Shown here: piece by piece, positions 6,561 to 13,857 of the stretch
Layout: every line of letters starts with the position of its first letter
Numbering within the stretch: the first letter of the stretch is position 1
DNA from: Myxococcales bacterium
Lineage (GTDB): Bacteria > Myxococcota > Polyangia > Polyangiales > Polyangiaceae
NCBI GenBank assembly: GCA_020430865.1
Contig: JAGQIY010000803.1
Coordinates: forward strand, 1 to 14,463
Direction of reading: 5' to 3'
DNA: 14,463 nt
Notes under the pieces: generated by a model
Told to the model about the DNA's origin: nothing
Database searches by the model: none
Seen by the model: the letters and a program-made list of their open reading frames with translations, nothing else
Translations under genes and position numbers: made by a program

Positions 6561-6641
6561 ACCAGTCACTGACACCGGCATCCAACGGACCGCACATGCT
6601 GGAAGACACCAGTTTTTCAGCAGCCTGCTAGGCTCGCGGCA

Positions 6642-7601
6642 ATGGCAGCGGAAGAAGCGGAGGAACGGTTCGGCCCAGAGATCACGGACCTGCTCATCCG
6701 CTACGACCCGGACACCCTCGAGCGCGGCAGGGTCCGGCGCGACGTGGTCGTCGACTTCTTCGAGCAAACAGGCAACCGGCAGGCGGCGCGCATCGCTCGC
6801 AAGCTGCCCGCCGATTCCGCTGGGTACTACGAGGAGCCGGAGATCGACGCGCTGTTCGTCGAGGTCCACACGGAGCTGCAGCGCCTGCACGAGGAGTTCC
6901 TCCATGGCGAGCGACTGCTGAACCTGCTGCGGCCGCTGGTGGAGGCGCTGGTAGCCAGCGGCGTCGACGCCCTGCGCGTCGTGGACGTCGGCTGCGGCAC
7001 CGGGTTCGTAGTCCGCTGGTTGGCGGCATGTGCGGGGTTCGATGAAGGCGTCAGCCTCACCGGTTGCGATTACAACCGCGCACTGATCGAAGCCGCGAAC
7101 GAGGCGAAACGCGCGGAAGGACTCCGCTGCGACTTCGTGATCGGCAACGCCTTTCGCCTGCGCGAGCCTGCACACATCTACCTCTCCATGGGCGTGGTGC
7201 ACCACTTCCGAGGTCCTGATCTCGAGGCCTTCTTCGAACAGCAGTGCGGAAGGGAGACGCTCGCATTCATCCACTTCGACATCGCCCCAACCTGGCTCGC
7301 TCCGCTTGGAGCCTGGCTGTTCCACGTCGCACGGATGCGCACGGCGATCGCCCGCCACGACGGCGTGCTCTCGGCGCTCCGGGCCCACAGCGACGAAACG
7401 CTGCTCGGAGCCGCGCGACGGGCGGCTCGGGGCCACGCAGCTCCGGGGCACCAACTCGAAACGGCGCTCTACGCCGTGCCCTCTCGCTGGTTGCCGATCA
7501 CGCGCATCGTTCGCCCGGTCGTCGGGATCCGCACGGAATACAAGGACGCCTGGATGGACCGCATGGGTGAGCGCGCGCGCTTGTTCGAGGAGTTCGCATG
7601 A
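6642..7601 (+). CDS. Class I SAM-dependent methyltransferase
   Basis: A 319-aa cytoplasmic protein. After a helical N-terminal region (1-110) comes motif I, VVDVGCGTGF (113-122), which binds the methionine part of SAM. Next are the acidic residue at the end of the second strand (GCDYN, D143, expected to contact the ribose), FVIGNAF (166-171) and a motif IV-like SMGVVHHF (182-189). HHF after the fourth strand is frequent in small-molecule and lipid methyltransferases. The 110-residue N-terminal region and a 100-residue C-terminal tail with amphipathic or hydrophobic patches (PTWLAPLGAWLFHVARM) make it longer than minimal enzymes and could bring it to the membrane. The Shine-Dalgarno sequence is weak. 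Its last codons overlap the start of the next gene by ATGA (7598-7601), so it almost certainly works with that membrane protein. The methyl acceptor is unknown. Confidence 0.86.
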   Translation: MAAEEAEERFGPEITDLLIRYDPDTLERGRVRRDVVVDFFEQTGNRQAARIARKLPADSAGYYEEPEIDALFVEVHTELQRLHEEFLHGERLLNLLRPLVEALVASGVDALRVVDVGCGTGFVVRWLAACAGFDEGVSLTGCDYNRALIEAANEAKRAEGLRCDFVIGNAFRLREPAHIYLSMGVVHHFRGPDLEAFFEQQCGRETLAFIHFDIAPTWLAPLGAWLFHVARMRTAIARHDGVLSALRAHSDETLLGAARRAARGHAAPGHQLETALYAVPSRWLPITRIVRPVVGIRTEYKDAWMDRMGERARLFEEFA

Positions 7602-8167
7602 ACCTGGTGGACGCCTGGCCCGCGGCCTTGCTCTACGCGATGGCCACCCTCGACAGTGGGCTGGTCGGCTTTCGCGTCGCCGCGGGCCGTCGCCTGGCGA
7701 TTCACAAGCGGGGCTACTATCTGCGGGCGATGCGTCAGAGCTTCCTCCTGGGACAGCTGGTTCTGGCGATCAGCGCCTCGATCGCGGTGCTTGCGCTCAG
7801 CACGGTCGCCGACACGACGGCTGCCTGGAGGCTGTTCCTCCTTGCCGCCAGGAACCTGCTGTTCGCCTATGCGCCCTACTCGCTGTTGGTCTTGCTCGCG
7901 CTCGCCGTGTATCTGATCCCGAAGGACGACAGCAGAGCCATCGCGACGGTGGTGATCCTGGGCCCGTTCACCTTGCTGCGTCCTTACGTGTTCTTGCTTG
8001 GGCTGGGCATCTGCTGGTGGCAGACCCGAGCGCTCCTCCCCTGCCTCATCGCGAGCTTCGGCGTCGCGCTCCAGCTCGCGCTGGAACCTGCCCTGGAGCG
8101 CCGGCGGAGGCAGACGACGACCAGCCGCCGCGCTCGGGGTTCGACGCCTAGAGGTCTCGAGGGCTAG
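7598..8167 (+). CDS. Small polytopic membrane protein coupled to the methyltransferase
   Basis: A 189-aa integral membrane protein whose ATG overlaps the methyltransferase stop codon (ATGA), a sign of translational coupling. Hydrophobic segments lie at about residues 8-26 (weaker), 48-70, 79-107, 115-142 and 147-166, so four helices are clear and a fifth is possible. The tail (168-189) is strongly basic (ERRRRQTTTSRRARGS), predicting a cytoplasmic C-terminus. Positive residues RVAAGRRLAIHKRGYYLRAMR (26-46) also mark a cytoplasmic loop. No known family is recognised. In membrane enzyme pairs of this kind the small protein may anchor the enzyme or handle a lipid substrate; that is inference. 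The last 20 nt overlap, tail to tail, with the 3' end of the YbhN-like gene. Confidence 0.8.
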   Translation: MNLVDAWPAALLYAMATLDSGLVGFRVAAGRRLAIHKRGYYLRAMRQSFLLGQLVLAISASIAVLALSTVADTTAAWRLFLLAARNLLFAYAPYSLLVLLALAVYLIPKDDSRAIATVVILGPFTLLRPYVFLLGLGICWWQTRALLPCLIASFGVALQLALEPALERRRRQTTTSRRARGSTPRGLEG

Positions 8168-9284
8168 CCGGGTCGCCTAGCTCGCCGCTGGACTCCGAGG
8201 CCGCGGGCTCCGACGCGCGTCGTGGCGGGCTGGCGACCACTGCAGCGAGCAGCACCGCGCCGAGCACCGGGACCGCGTGCCAGATCAGCGCCGTGGTCAC
8301 TCCCAACTCGAACGACTCACCGGTGCGCTCCAGCGCCAGCGCCCAGGCAGCCTGGGTCGGTCCGACTCCGGCCACCCCGTTGATCGGCAGCGCGAAGGCC
8401 AGCGAGGCCGCCGAGTGAGCGAACATGATCTGGGGTAGACTGAGATCGGACACCGCGGATGCGGCGTTGTAGGAGAGCACGAACTGGAGCGCCCAGACCA
8501 AGAGCGTCAGGACCAGAGACCCAACCTGTTGCCGTACGGTACGCAGGTTGTGCAATCCGGCGAATAGCTTGTCGATGAAGCCCGACGCCTTGGGGAAGCG
8601 CCGCAGCGCGCGCAGCGCACCGACGTGAGTGAAGCGGCCCATGATGGGCATAGCCAGCATCACCAGGCCACCACCCACCGCCACCACGACCAGAGCGCCG
8701 CGGCTCAAGCTGCCCACCCCCATGCTGAGCACCACGGATCCCGTCGCGGCCGCCAACGCGACGACGGCCACCAAGTCCAGCACCCGGGTGAACACCAGCA
8801 CGCCGGTGCTCGACGCGACCCCGATCCCCAAGCGCTGCTTGGCGAGCAATGGGAAGCTCAGCTCGCCGGTGCGGAACGGCAGCGCGTAGTTGAAGAACAC
8901 CAGCAGCGCTCCGATACGATACAGCTCGTAGCTCGGCCGGCGGAGCTGACCGGTCAGCATCAAGTCGAAGCGCATGGCTCGCACGAGCTGGATCAGCGGG
9001 ACCATCGAGAGCGCGATGAGGAGTCTCCAGACTCGCGCGTGGCGCACGGCGCTACCCAGCTCGGCGATGACCTTTGCGTCTAGCATCCACCACAGCACGA
9101 GCGCGGTCATCGTCACCGCGGCGAGGGTCCAGAGGATGCGAGATCGGTGCCTCACGGCGCGTCGTGTAGCCCTGTGGCCGGCCCCCGTCGAGGAGACACG
9201 AGCGGTCGAGCGCCGGATCGTCCGGCCCCCGATCGCCCGGCGATCCTGGCGTCGAGGACATGGAAATGCCGAGAATACTGGCAT
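8148..9284 (-). CDS. Lysylphosphatidylglycerol synthase TM-region / YbhN (UPF0104)-like membrane protein
   Basis: This is a polytopic membrane protein of the LPG-synthase transmembrane family. Diagnostic segments are RAMRFDLML (102-110), FNYALPFRTGELSFPLL (131-147, the family N..LP.R.GE motif), TRVLDLVAVV (166-175), and LPINGVAGVGPTQAAWALAL (299-318, the conserved Pro/Gly-rich segment). No MprF-type aminoacyl-transferase domain follows, so it is not a full lysyl-PG synthase. Members of this size are thought to move or flip lipids or assist glycolipid export. The start is uncertain. ATG 9284 (378 aa) gives an Arg-rich, poorly structured leader and lies inside an inverted repeat, while GTG 9155 (335 aa, MRHRSRILWTL...) starts just before the first membrane helix and matches usual family length better. 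It is divergent from the GT2 gene, suggesting a shared role. Confidence 0.85.
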   Translation of the reverse strand: MPVFSAFPCPRRQDRRAIGGRTIRRSTARVSSTGAGHRATRRAVRHRSRILWTLAAVTMTALVLWWMLDAKVIAELGSAVRHARVWRLLIALSMVPLIQLVRAMRFDLMLTGQLRRPSYELYRIGALLVFFNYALPFRTGELSFPLLAKQRLGIGVASSTGVLVFTRVLDLVAVVALAAATGSVVLSMGVGSLSRGALVVVAVGGGLVMLAMPIMGRFTHVGALRALRRFPKASGFIDKLFAGLHNLRTVRQQVGSLVLTLLVWALQFVLSYNAASAVSDLSLPQIMFAHSAASLAFALPINGVAGVGPTQAAWALALERTGESFELGVTTALIWHAVPVLGAVLLAAVVASPPRRASEPAASESSGELGDPASPRDL

Positions 9285-9287
9285 TTC
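9263..9287. promoter_or_regulatory. Perfect 8-bp inverted repeat, candidate operator between divergent glycan genes
   Basis: GAAATGCC (9263-9270) and GGCATTTC (9280-9287) flank a 9-nt spacer (GAGAATACT), giving a 25-bp interrupted palindrome that is relatively A+T-rich for this window. It lies between the YbhN-like and GT2 genes if the former starts at GTG 9155. It fits a dimeric regulator site. If the longer start is used, the palindrome would overlap the start codon and could form an mRNA hairpin there. Confidence 0.5.
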
Positions 9288-9401
9288 GTCGCCGGAAGCA
9301 GCGACTCCTGAGCGGTTTTCCCCTCACGCCGCTCTCGTGCTAGGACCCCGGCCTCCAATTGGCTTGTCCGACCGGCTCCTTCTCCAGCGCCGCCACCGCT
9401 T

Positions 9402-10448
9402 ATGACGCCTCGCATCTCCTTCGCCATCCCCTTCATGAACGAAGAGGCCACGCTGGCCGAGCTCTACGAGGGGATCACACAGTCCCTGGAGGCCTGCCTC
9501 GACCTCACCCCCGGCGAGACGCTGAGCGAGGCCTTCGAGATCGTCTTCGTCGATGACGGGAGCACCGACGGATCGGTCAAGCAGGTCGAACAACTGATCG
9601 AGAAGCACTCGAACGTCACGCTGATCCAGCTTCGGGGCAACTTCGGCAAGAGCGCCGCCTTGGCAGCCGCGTTCAGTCGGGTGCGGGGAGATGTCGTGTT
9701 CACCATGGACGCCGACCTCCAGGATGATCCGAAGGAGATCCCGCGTTTCCTCGAGGAACTCGACAAGGGATTCGACCTAGTCAGCGGCTACAAGAAAAAG
9801 CGCAACGACCCGATCACGAAGGTGTTGCCCAGCCGGGTCTTCAACGCGATGGTCCGCCGTGTCACGGGAATCACGCTGCACGACGTCAACTGTGGCTTCA
9901 AGGCCTATCGCCGCAGCGTGATCGACAACGTTCAGCTCTACGGAGAGCTCCACCGCTTCGTGCCCGTGCTCGCGCACTGGCGCCGATTCCGCATCGGCGA
10001 GATCGCCGTGCTGCATCACCCTCGCATGCACGGGGTCAGCAAGTTCGGTGGGGGCCGGTTCTTCCGGGGCCTGATGGACTTGTTCACGGTCTACTTCCTG
10101 CTGAAGTACGAGCGCCGTCCAGCGCACTTCTTTGGAGCTTTGGGCACGCTCTCGACCATCGCCGGGGTTGGGATCTGCGGGTACCTGGCCGTGATCTGGA
10201 TCATGGGTGCGTCCATTGGCCATCGTCCCCTGCTCACGCTCGGAGTCCTGCTAACGGTGGTGGGGGTGCAGTTCCTGGTGATGGGGCTACTCGCGGAGCT
10301 ATTGATCTATCTGACGAGCCAGGGCAGGCCTCCGTACGTCATTCGTCGCGTGGTCGACCACGAATCCGAGGTTGGAGACCCGCCGCTCTCCCGCCGCAGA
10401 ACGCCCAGGACCGCGCCCGCTGGTGCATCCACCGCCTCCGACGGCTGA
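9402..10448 (+). CDS. GT2 family glycosyltransferase, GtrB/DPM1-like (polyprenyl-phosphate sugar synthase type)
   Basis: A 348-aa protein with a typical GT-A fold. It has ISFAIPFMNEE (5-15) as first strand and nucleotide-binding loop, IVFVDDGSTDGS (47-58) contacting the nucleotide, GNFGKSAALAAAF (79-91), and the metal-binding DAD in MDADLQDDP (102-110). DVNCGFKAYRR (161-171) and GELHRFVPVLA (181-191) are signatures of the polyprenyl-phosphate-hexose synthase branch (GtrB, ArnC, DPM1). Two C-terminal helices at about 242-268 and 276-304 anchor it to the membrane, followed by the branch motif QGRPPYVI (307-314). The last 30 residues are disordered. Known relatives transfer a sugar from a nucleotide donor to undecaprenyl or dolichyl phosphate at the cytoplasmic face. 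The sugar cannot be read from the sequence. No Shine-Dalgarno sequence is obvious, but the start is set by the first strand. The DUF2079 gene follows 108 nt later. Confidence 0.9.
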   Translation: MTPRISFAIPFMNEEATLAELYEGITQSLEACLDLTPGETLSEAFEIVFVDDGSTDGSVKQVEQLIEKHSNVTLIQLRGNFGKSAALAAAFSRVRGDVVFTMDADLQDDPKEIPRFLEELDKGFDLVSGYKKKRNDPITKVLPSRVFNAMVRRVTGITLHDVNCGFKAYRRSVIDNVQLYGELHRFVPVLAHWRRFRIGEIAVLHHPRMHGVSKFGGGRFFRGLMDLFTVYFLLKYERRPAHFFGALGTLSTIAGVGICGYLAVIWIMGASIGHRPLLTLGVLLTVVGVQFLVMGLLAELLIYLTSQGRPPYVIRRVVDHESEVGDPPLSRRRTPRTAPAGASTASDG

Positions 10449-10469
10449 GCCAGACTGTGCCGTCCGGAG
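10436..10469 (+). terminator. Stem-loop around the GT2 stop codon (possible terminator or attenuating hairpin)
   Basis: CTCCG-ACGGC (10436-10445) pairs with GCCGT-C-CGGAG (10459-10469), ten base pairs with one bulged C, around a 13-nt loop that begins with the TGA stop (10446-10448). No T tract follows, so it is not a classical intrinsic terminator. It may act with Rho or protect the 3' end of the GT2 mRNA, reducing read-through to the DUF2079 gene. Confidence 0.33.
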
Positions 10470-10556
10470 CGCCACTGGAGCAGCCGATACGCTCGCGTTC
10501 TCGACGCAAAACGTTGCACTGGCGTCGTGCCCTGGTTTGCATGGTAGATCGCCCGC

Positions 10557-12752
10557 GTGACACACGAGAGTGACCCTCGGACGACTCCTGACGCCCCGAA
10601 GCCAGAGCCTTCGGCGGAGGCGTCAGAGGCTGGTATCGAGTCACCGCACGGCGCCGCTGCGCCGACCGAGTCGAGCATGGCCGCCGCGCCAATCGAGGGT
10701 GGAGCCCTCGTCGACGCGCCCTCTCCCCGATCGAAGCACGAGGCTGATCCGAACCGCCGGGGTGAGTTCGCCCGCCTCGGTATGTCGGGGCAGTTCTTCG
10801 GTGGAGCGTTCCCCAGCTTCCTGCGCAGCATGGCTCTGGCAGCGGGACTGGGCGCGGCCCTCGCGGCAACCCTCTACTTCCTGAAGCTGGATGAGGCGGG
10901 TCGCGGCTTCGTCATGCGCAACGCCATGGACAAGGCGGCTCGCATGAAGCTCATCAAGCTCATGGTGGGCAGCTCGGGTGCCGCGATCGCTGCAACCGCC
11001 GTGGCCATGCTCCTGGCGGCCTGGCGCAAGCGGAGCGTCGTCTCCGTCGAGCGCTGGCTCTGGTGGTTTGCCCCCATCGGCCTGCTGCCGCCGTTGCCAT
11101 TCTGCTTCGACTACCGCAGCTGGACCGGGCGCTCGGATCACCTGCTCTATGCCAGCGTCTTCCTGTTGCTCGGGGCGGAGGTGGTCTTCTTCCGCATGCT
11201 GCTCCACGGCAGCGACGGCCCCAAGCGCGCTGCGGCCTGGCTCGGAGAACGCATCCCGCGACTGCTGCGACGCCACGGTTGGCTCGTCGCCGTCGTGATT
11301 GCGTCCATCGCGTATGGAGCCTTCTTCTCTCACTTCAGCCTGATCGCTCACCGAAGTCTGAAGACGCACAACTTCGACCTCTCGATCAACAACAACCTGC
11401 TCTACAACGCGCTGTACGGGAAGTTCTTCGAGTCGCCGGTGATCTTCGGCGACAACCCGAAGAACTACCTCGCGATTCACGTGAAGCTCGGCCAGTACCT
11501 GCTGCTCCCGATCTACGCGATCAGGCCGAGCCCAGAGACGCTGCTCGTTCTCCAGTCCTACCTGGTTGGATTGACGGGGATCCCGCTGTTCCTGTTCGCC
11601 AGGAGGCGCGTGCCGCAGTGGCTCGCGGCGATCGTCGCGATCGGCTTCCTTTGTTTCCCTGCGGTACATGGCGCGAACTTCTTCGAGATGAAGTACCCGA
11701 CCATCGCGCCGGTCTTCATCGTCGCGACGGTTTGGGCTGCGGAGACACGGCGCTGGGTCTGGTTCACCCTCTCCGCGGTCGCCGCGGTCTTGATTCGCGA
11801 TGACACCTGCGTGGGAATGGCGATTCTAGGCACCTGCTTCGCGCTGAGCGGCTACCGACCCAAGGCAGGCTTCTCACTCGCGGCATTCGGCTTGTTTGCC
11901 TTCGTGTTCACGCGCGGCGTGTTGATGAAGGACAAGGGGGAGTGGTGGTTCCCCAGCATGTACGACGGACTCTTTCCTCCGGGAGAGAAAGGCTTCGGGA
12001 GCGTCTTCAAGACCCTGATGACGAACCCGCTCTACGTCATCGTGACGCTGATAGAGCGCCAGAAGCTCGAGTTCACGTTGCACATGTTCCTGCCTCTGGC
12101 GTTCCTCCCGGCACGCCGCGCATATCTCTGGGCGATCTTCATCCCGGGCATGATGTTCACGTTGCTGACCACTGGCTACAAGCCGACGGTCAGTCCGCTG
12201 TTCCACTACTCGATGCACTGGAGCCCATACCTGTTCCTGGCAGCTCCGATTGCGCTGGGAGCGATCGCCCGAGAGTCGGTGAAGGGGAAGCTGCGGGCGT
12301 CTGCAGCCGGGCTCACCATGGCCCTGTTGATGGCGGTCTTCACCTACAATTTCGGCGCCTTCTGGATGCGCAACACCACCCGTGGTGGCTACACCCGCAT
12401 CGATTTCGAGTTCACCGCCAAGGATCAGAAGCGCTACGCACAGCTGATGGAGCTGGTGAAGATGATCCCCGCAGACGCGACCGTGTCGGCGTCGGAGTCC
12501 GTCGGACCGCATGTTTCCACGCGGCGAGAGATGTATGCCATCCGCATGAAGTGGGGGAAACAGATGGGCGAGTACGTCTTGGTGTCGGATCGCGAACTGA
12601 ACCTGGAACGTACGACGGAGCGGTTGAAGGAGATCCTCAAGGTCAAGAAGAGCCACGGGCTCGTGGCAACACGCGGGGAGTTCGTGCTGATGAAGCGCGG
12701 GGCCGATACGAGCCACAACGCCGAGCTGATCCGGCGCTTCAAGATCCGCTGA
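10557..12752 (+). CDS. DUF2079 family multi-pass membrane protein (GT-C-like)
   Basis: A large 731-aa integral membrane protein. Residues 1-88 are a disordered Pro/Glu/Ala-rich cytoplasmic segment. After about three helices (about 91-215) comes the family core: the loop HNFDLSINNNLLYNALYGKFFESP (271-294, with D274 in the FDL motif), NYLAIHVKLGQYLLLPIYAI (303-322), FEMKYPTIAPVF (376-387), IRDDTCVGMA (413-422), and FHYSMHWSPYLF (549-560). These are the landmarks of DUF2079, which resembles GT-C glycosyltransferases with an acidic residue in the first large periplasmic loop. The C-terminal soluble portion (about 615-731), with IPADATVSASESVGPHVSTR (637-656), is the extracytoplasmic domain seen in the family. 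It probably uses a lipid-linked sugar, such as the GT2 product. GTG 10557 lacks a good Shine-Dalgarno sequence; ATG 10677 (M41) or 10782 (M76) are alternatives that keep the membrane core. Confidence 0.86.
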   Translation: MTHESDPRTTPDAPKPEPSAEASEAGIESPHGAAAPTESSMAAAPIEGGALVDAPSPRSKHEADPNRRGEFARLGMSGQFFGGAFPSFLRSMALAAGLGAALAATLYFLKLDEAGRGFVMRNAMDKAARMKLIKLMVGSSGAAIAATAVAMLLAAWRKRSVVSVERWLWWFAPIGLLPPLPFCFDYRSWTGRSDHLLYASVFLLLGAEVVFFRMLLHGSDGPKRAAAWLGERIPRLLRRHGWLVAVVIASIAYGAFFSHFSLIAHRSLKTHNFDLSINNNLLYNALYGKFFESPVIFGDNPKNYLAIHVKLGQYLLLPIYAIRPSPETLLVLQSYLVGLTGIPLFLFARRRVPQWLAAIVAIGFLCFPAVHGANFFEMKYPTIAPVFIVATVWAAETRRWVWFTLSAVAAVLIRDDTCVGMAILGTCFALSGYRPKAGFSLAAFGLFAFVFTRGVLMKDKGEWWFPSMYDGLFPPGEKGFGSVFKTLMTNPLYVIVTLIERQKLEFTLHMFLPLAFLPARRAYLWAIFIPGMMFTLLTTGYKPTVSPLFHYSMHWSPYLFLAAPIALGAIARESVKGKLRASAAGLTMALLMAVFTYNFGAFWMRNTTRGGYTRIDFEFTAKDQKRYAQLMELVKMIPADATVSASESVGPHVSTRREMYAIRMKWGKQMGEYVLVSDRELNLERTTERLKEILKVKKSHGLVATRGEFVLMKRGADTSHNAELIRRFKIR

Positions 12753-12775
12753 TCGGAACAGCGGACGCGCGGGGT

Positions 12776-13756
12776 CTAGCCTTGACCGCCCCGCGGTGAC
12801 TCGTCGCTGCGCAGGTACCACTCCACCCAGCGCTTGACCCCGTCCTCGAGACTCACTCGCGGTGCGTAGCCAAATGCGCCGTTGGCGTGCGAGGTATCAG
12901 CGGAGGTCACTTCGCTCTCACTTGGCTCGAGCTGCCCAAGGACGACGTCGCAGCTCGAGCCCAGCTCCGCGGACAGCAAGTCGATCAGGCGCCGCACGCG
13001 CACAGGCTCGCTGCGCCCTAGATTGAAGGTGTCGAAACCCCGCTCTCGGCAGAGCCAAGCGGCGGCACCGAGCACACCGTCGACGATGTCGTCGACATAG
13101 GTGAAGTCCCTGGCGGTCTCTTCTCCGTGAAGGCGAATCGTTCCCGCGGTCAGCATCGCCTCGCTGAACTTCGCGACAGCCATGTCAGGGCGGCCACGGG
13201 GGCCATAGACGGTGAAGAAGCGCAGCACCGCCACCGGCAATCGGTGCAAGTAGTGAAACGTGTACGCCATCAGCTCACTCGCGCGTTTGGTCGCGGCGTA
13301 GGGCGAGAGTGGAAGCGCTGCGGTGGCGGACTCCTTGAAAGGCGTCGGGGTGTCGTTTCCGTAGACCGATGAGGTGGAGGCGAGACACAGCGGGACGTTG
13401 CCGTGCCGTACGCACGCCTCGAGCACGTTGAGACCACCGACCTCGTTGGTGCGCAAGTAGCTCCCCGGGTCCTCTACGCTGGAGCGAACGCCGGCCTTCG
13501 CCGCCAAGTGCACCACCCACTCGGGACGCTCCACGCAGAAGGCCCGCTCGAGCGTCTCCGCATCCGCGACGTCTCCCTCGATCAGCGTGTAGTCGGTGTG
13601 CTCCAGCGCGCGCCGCACGTTCCGACGCTTCTGCCGCGGATCGTAGTAGGGATCGAAGTTGTCCAACCCAGTCACGCGCAGCCCCTGGTCGAGGAGGCGA
13701 TCGACGACGTGGGATGCGATGAACCCAGCTGCACCAGTAACCAAGACCCGCGACAC
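12776..13756 (-). CDS. NAD-dependent sugar-nucleotide epimerase, UDP-glucuronate 4-epimerase-like
   Basis: A 326-aa extended short-chain dehydrogenase/reductase starting at the GTG at 13756. The NAD-binding Rossmann motif is TGAAGFIAS (7-15). The third glycine of the usual GxxGxxG is Ala14. D32-N33 in LDNFDPYYDP (31-40) binds the adenosine ribose, and FDPYYDP is typical of UDP-glucuronate 4-epimerases. HLAAKAGVR (83-91) and the catalytic STSSVYG (128-134) with Y153-x3-K157 in SPYAATK follow. RFFTVYGPRGRPDMA (179-193) and DFTYVDDIVDG (217-227) match that branch well, so UDP-GlcA to UDP-GalA interconversion is the best guess; related UDP-hexose epimerases remain possible. It is cytoplasmic. It converges with the DUF2079 gene (23-nt gap) and plausibly supplies its UDP-sugar to the neighbouring GT2 enzyme. 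Confidence 0.87.
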   Translation of the reverse strand: MSRVLVTGAAGFIASHVVDRLLDQGLRVTGLDNFDPYYDPRQKRRNVRRALEHTDYTLIEGDVADAETLERAFCVERPEWVVHLAAKAGVRSSVEDPGSYLRTNEVGGLNVLEACVRHGNVPLCLASTSSVYGNDTPTPFKESATAALPLSPYAATKRASELMAYTFHYLHRLPVAVLRFFTVYGPRGRPDMAVAKFSEAMLTAGTIRLHGEETARDFTYVDDIVDGVLGAAAWLCRERGFDTFNLGRSEPVRVRRLIDLLSAELGSSCDVVLGQLEPSESEVTSADTSHANGAFGYAPRVSLEDGVKRWVEWYLRSDESPRGGQG

Positions 13757-13857
13757 GCTCGGACCTTAGTCCCTCGGTGTCCCGCGACTCAACTCGTTTG
13801 CCCCAAGAGCAGCCGACTCGAATGAACGGCGAGAGCAGCGCACCCTAGGCAGCAGCC

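Noticed and set aside
6599..6617. CTGG/CCAG hairpin followed by TTTTT before the methyltransferase gene
   Set aside because: A 4-bp stem is too weak for an intrinsic terminator in G+C-rich DNA. The T run may be chance.
5622..7454. 610-codon open frame on the minus strand
   Set aside because: Antisense shadow of the lipoprotein and methyltransferase genes. Its Val/Ala/Arg/Asp-rich composition has no domain, and it ignores the intergenic gap at 6561-6641.
10641..11669. 342-codon open frame on the minus strand
   Set aside because: Antisense of the DUF2079 gene; Glu/Arg/Gln-rich shadow with no motif.
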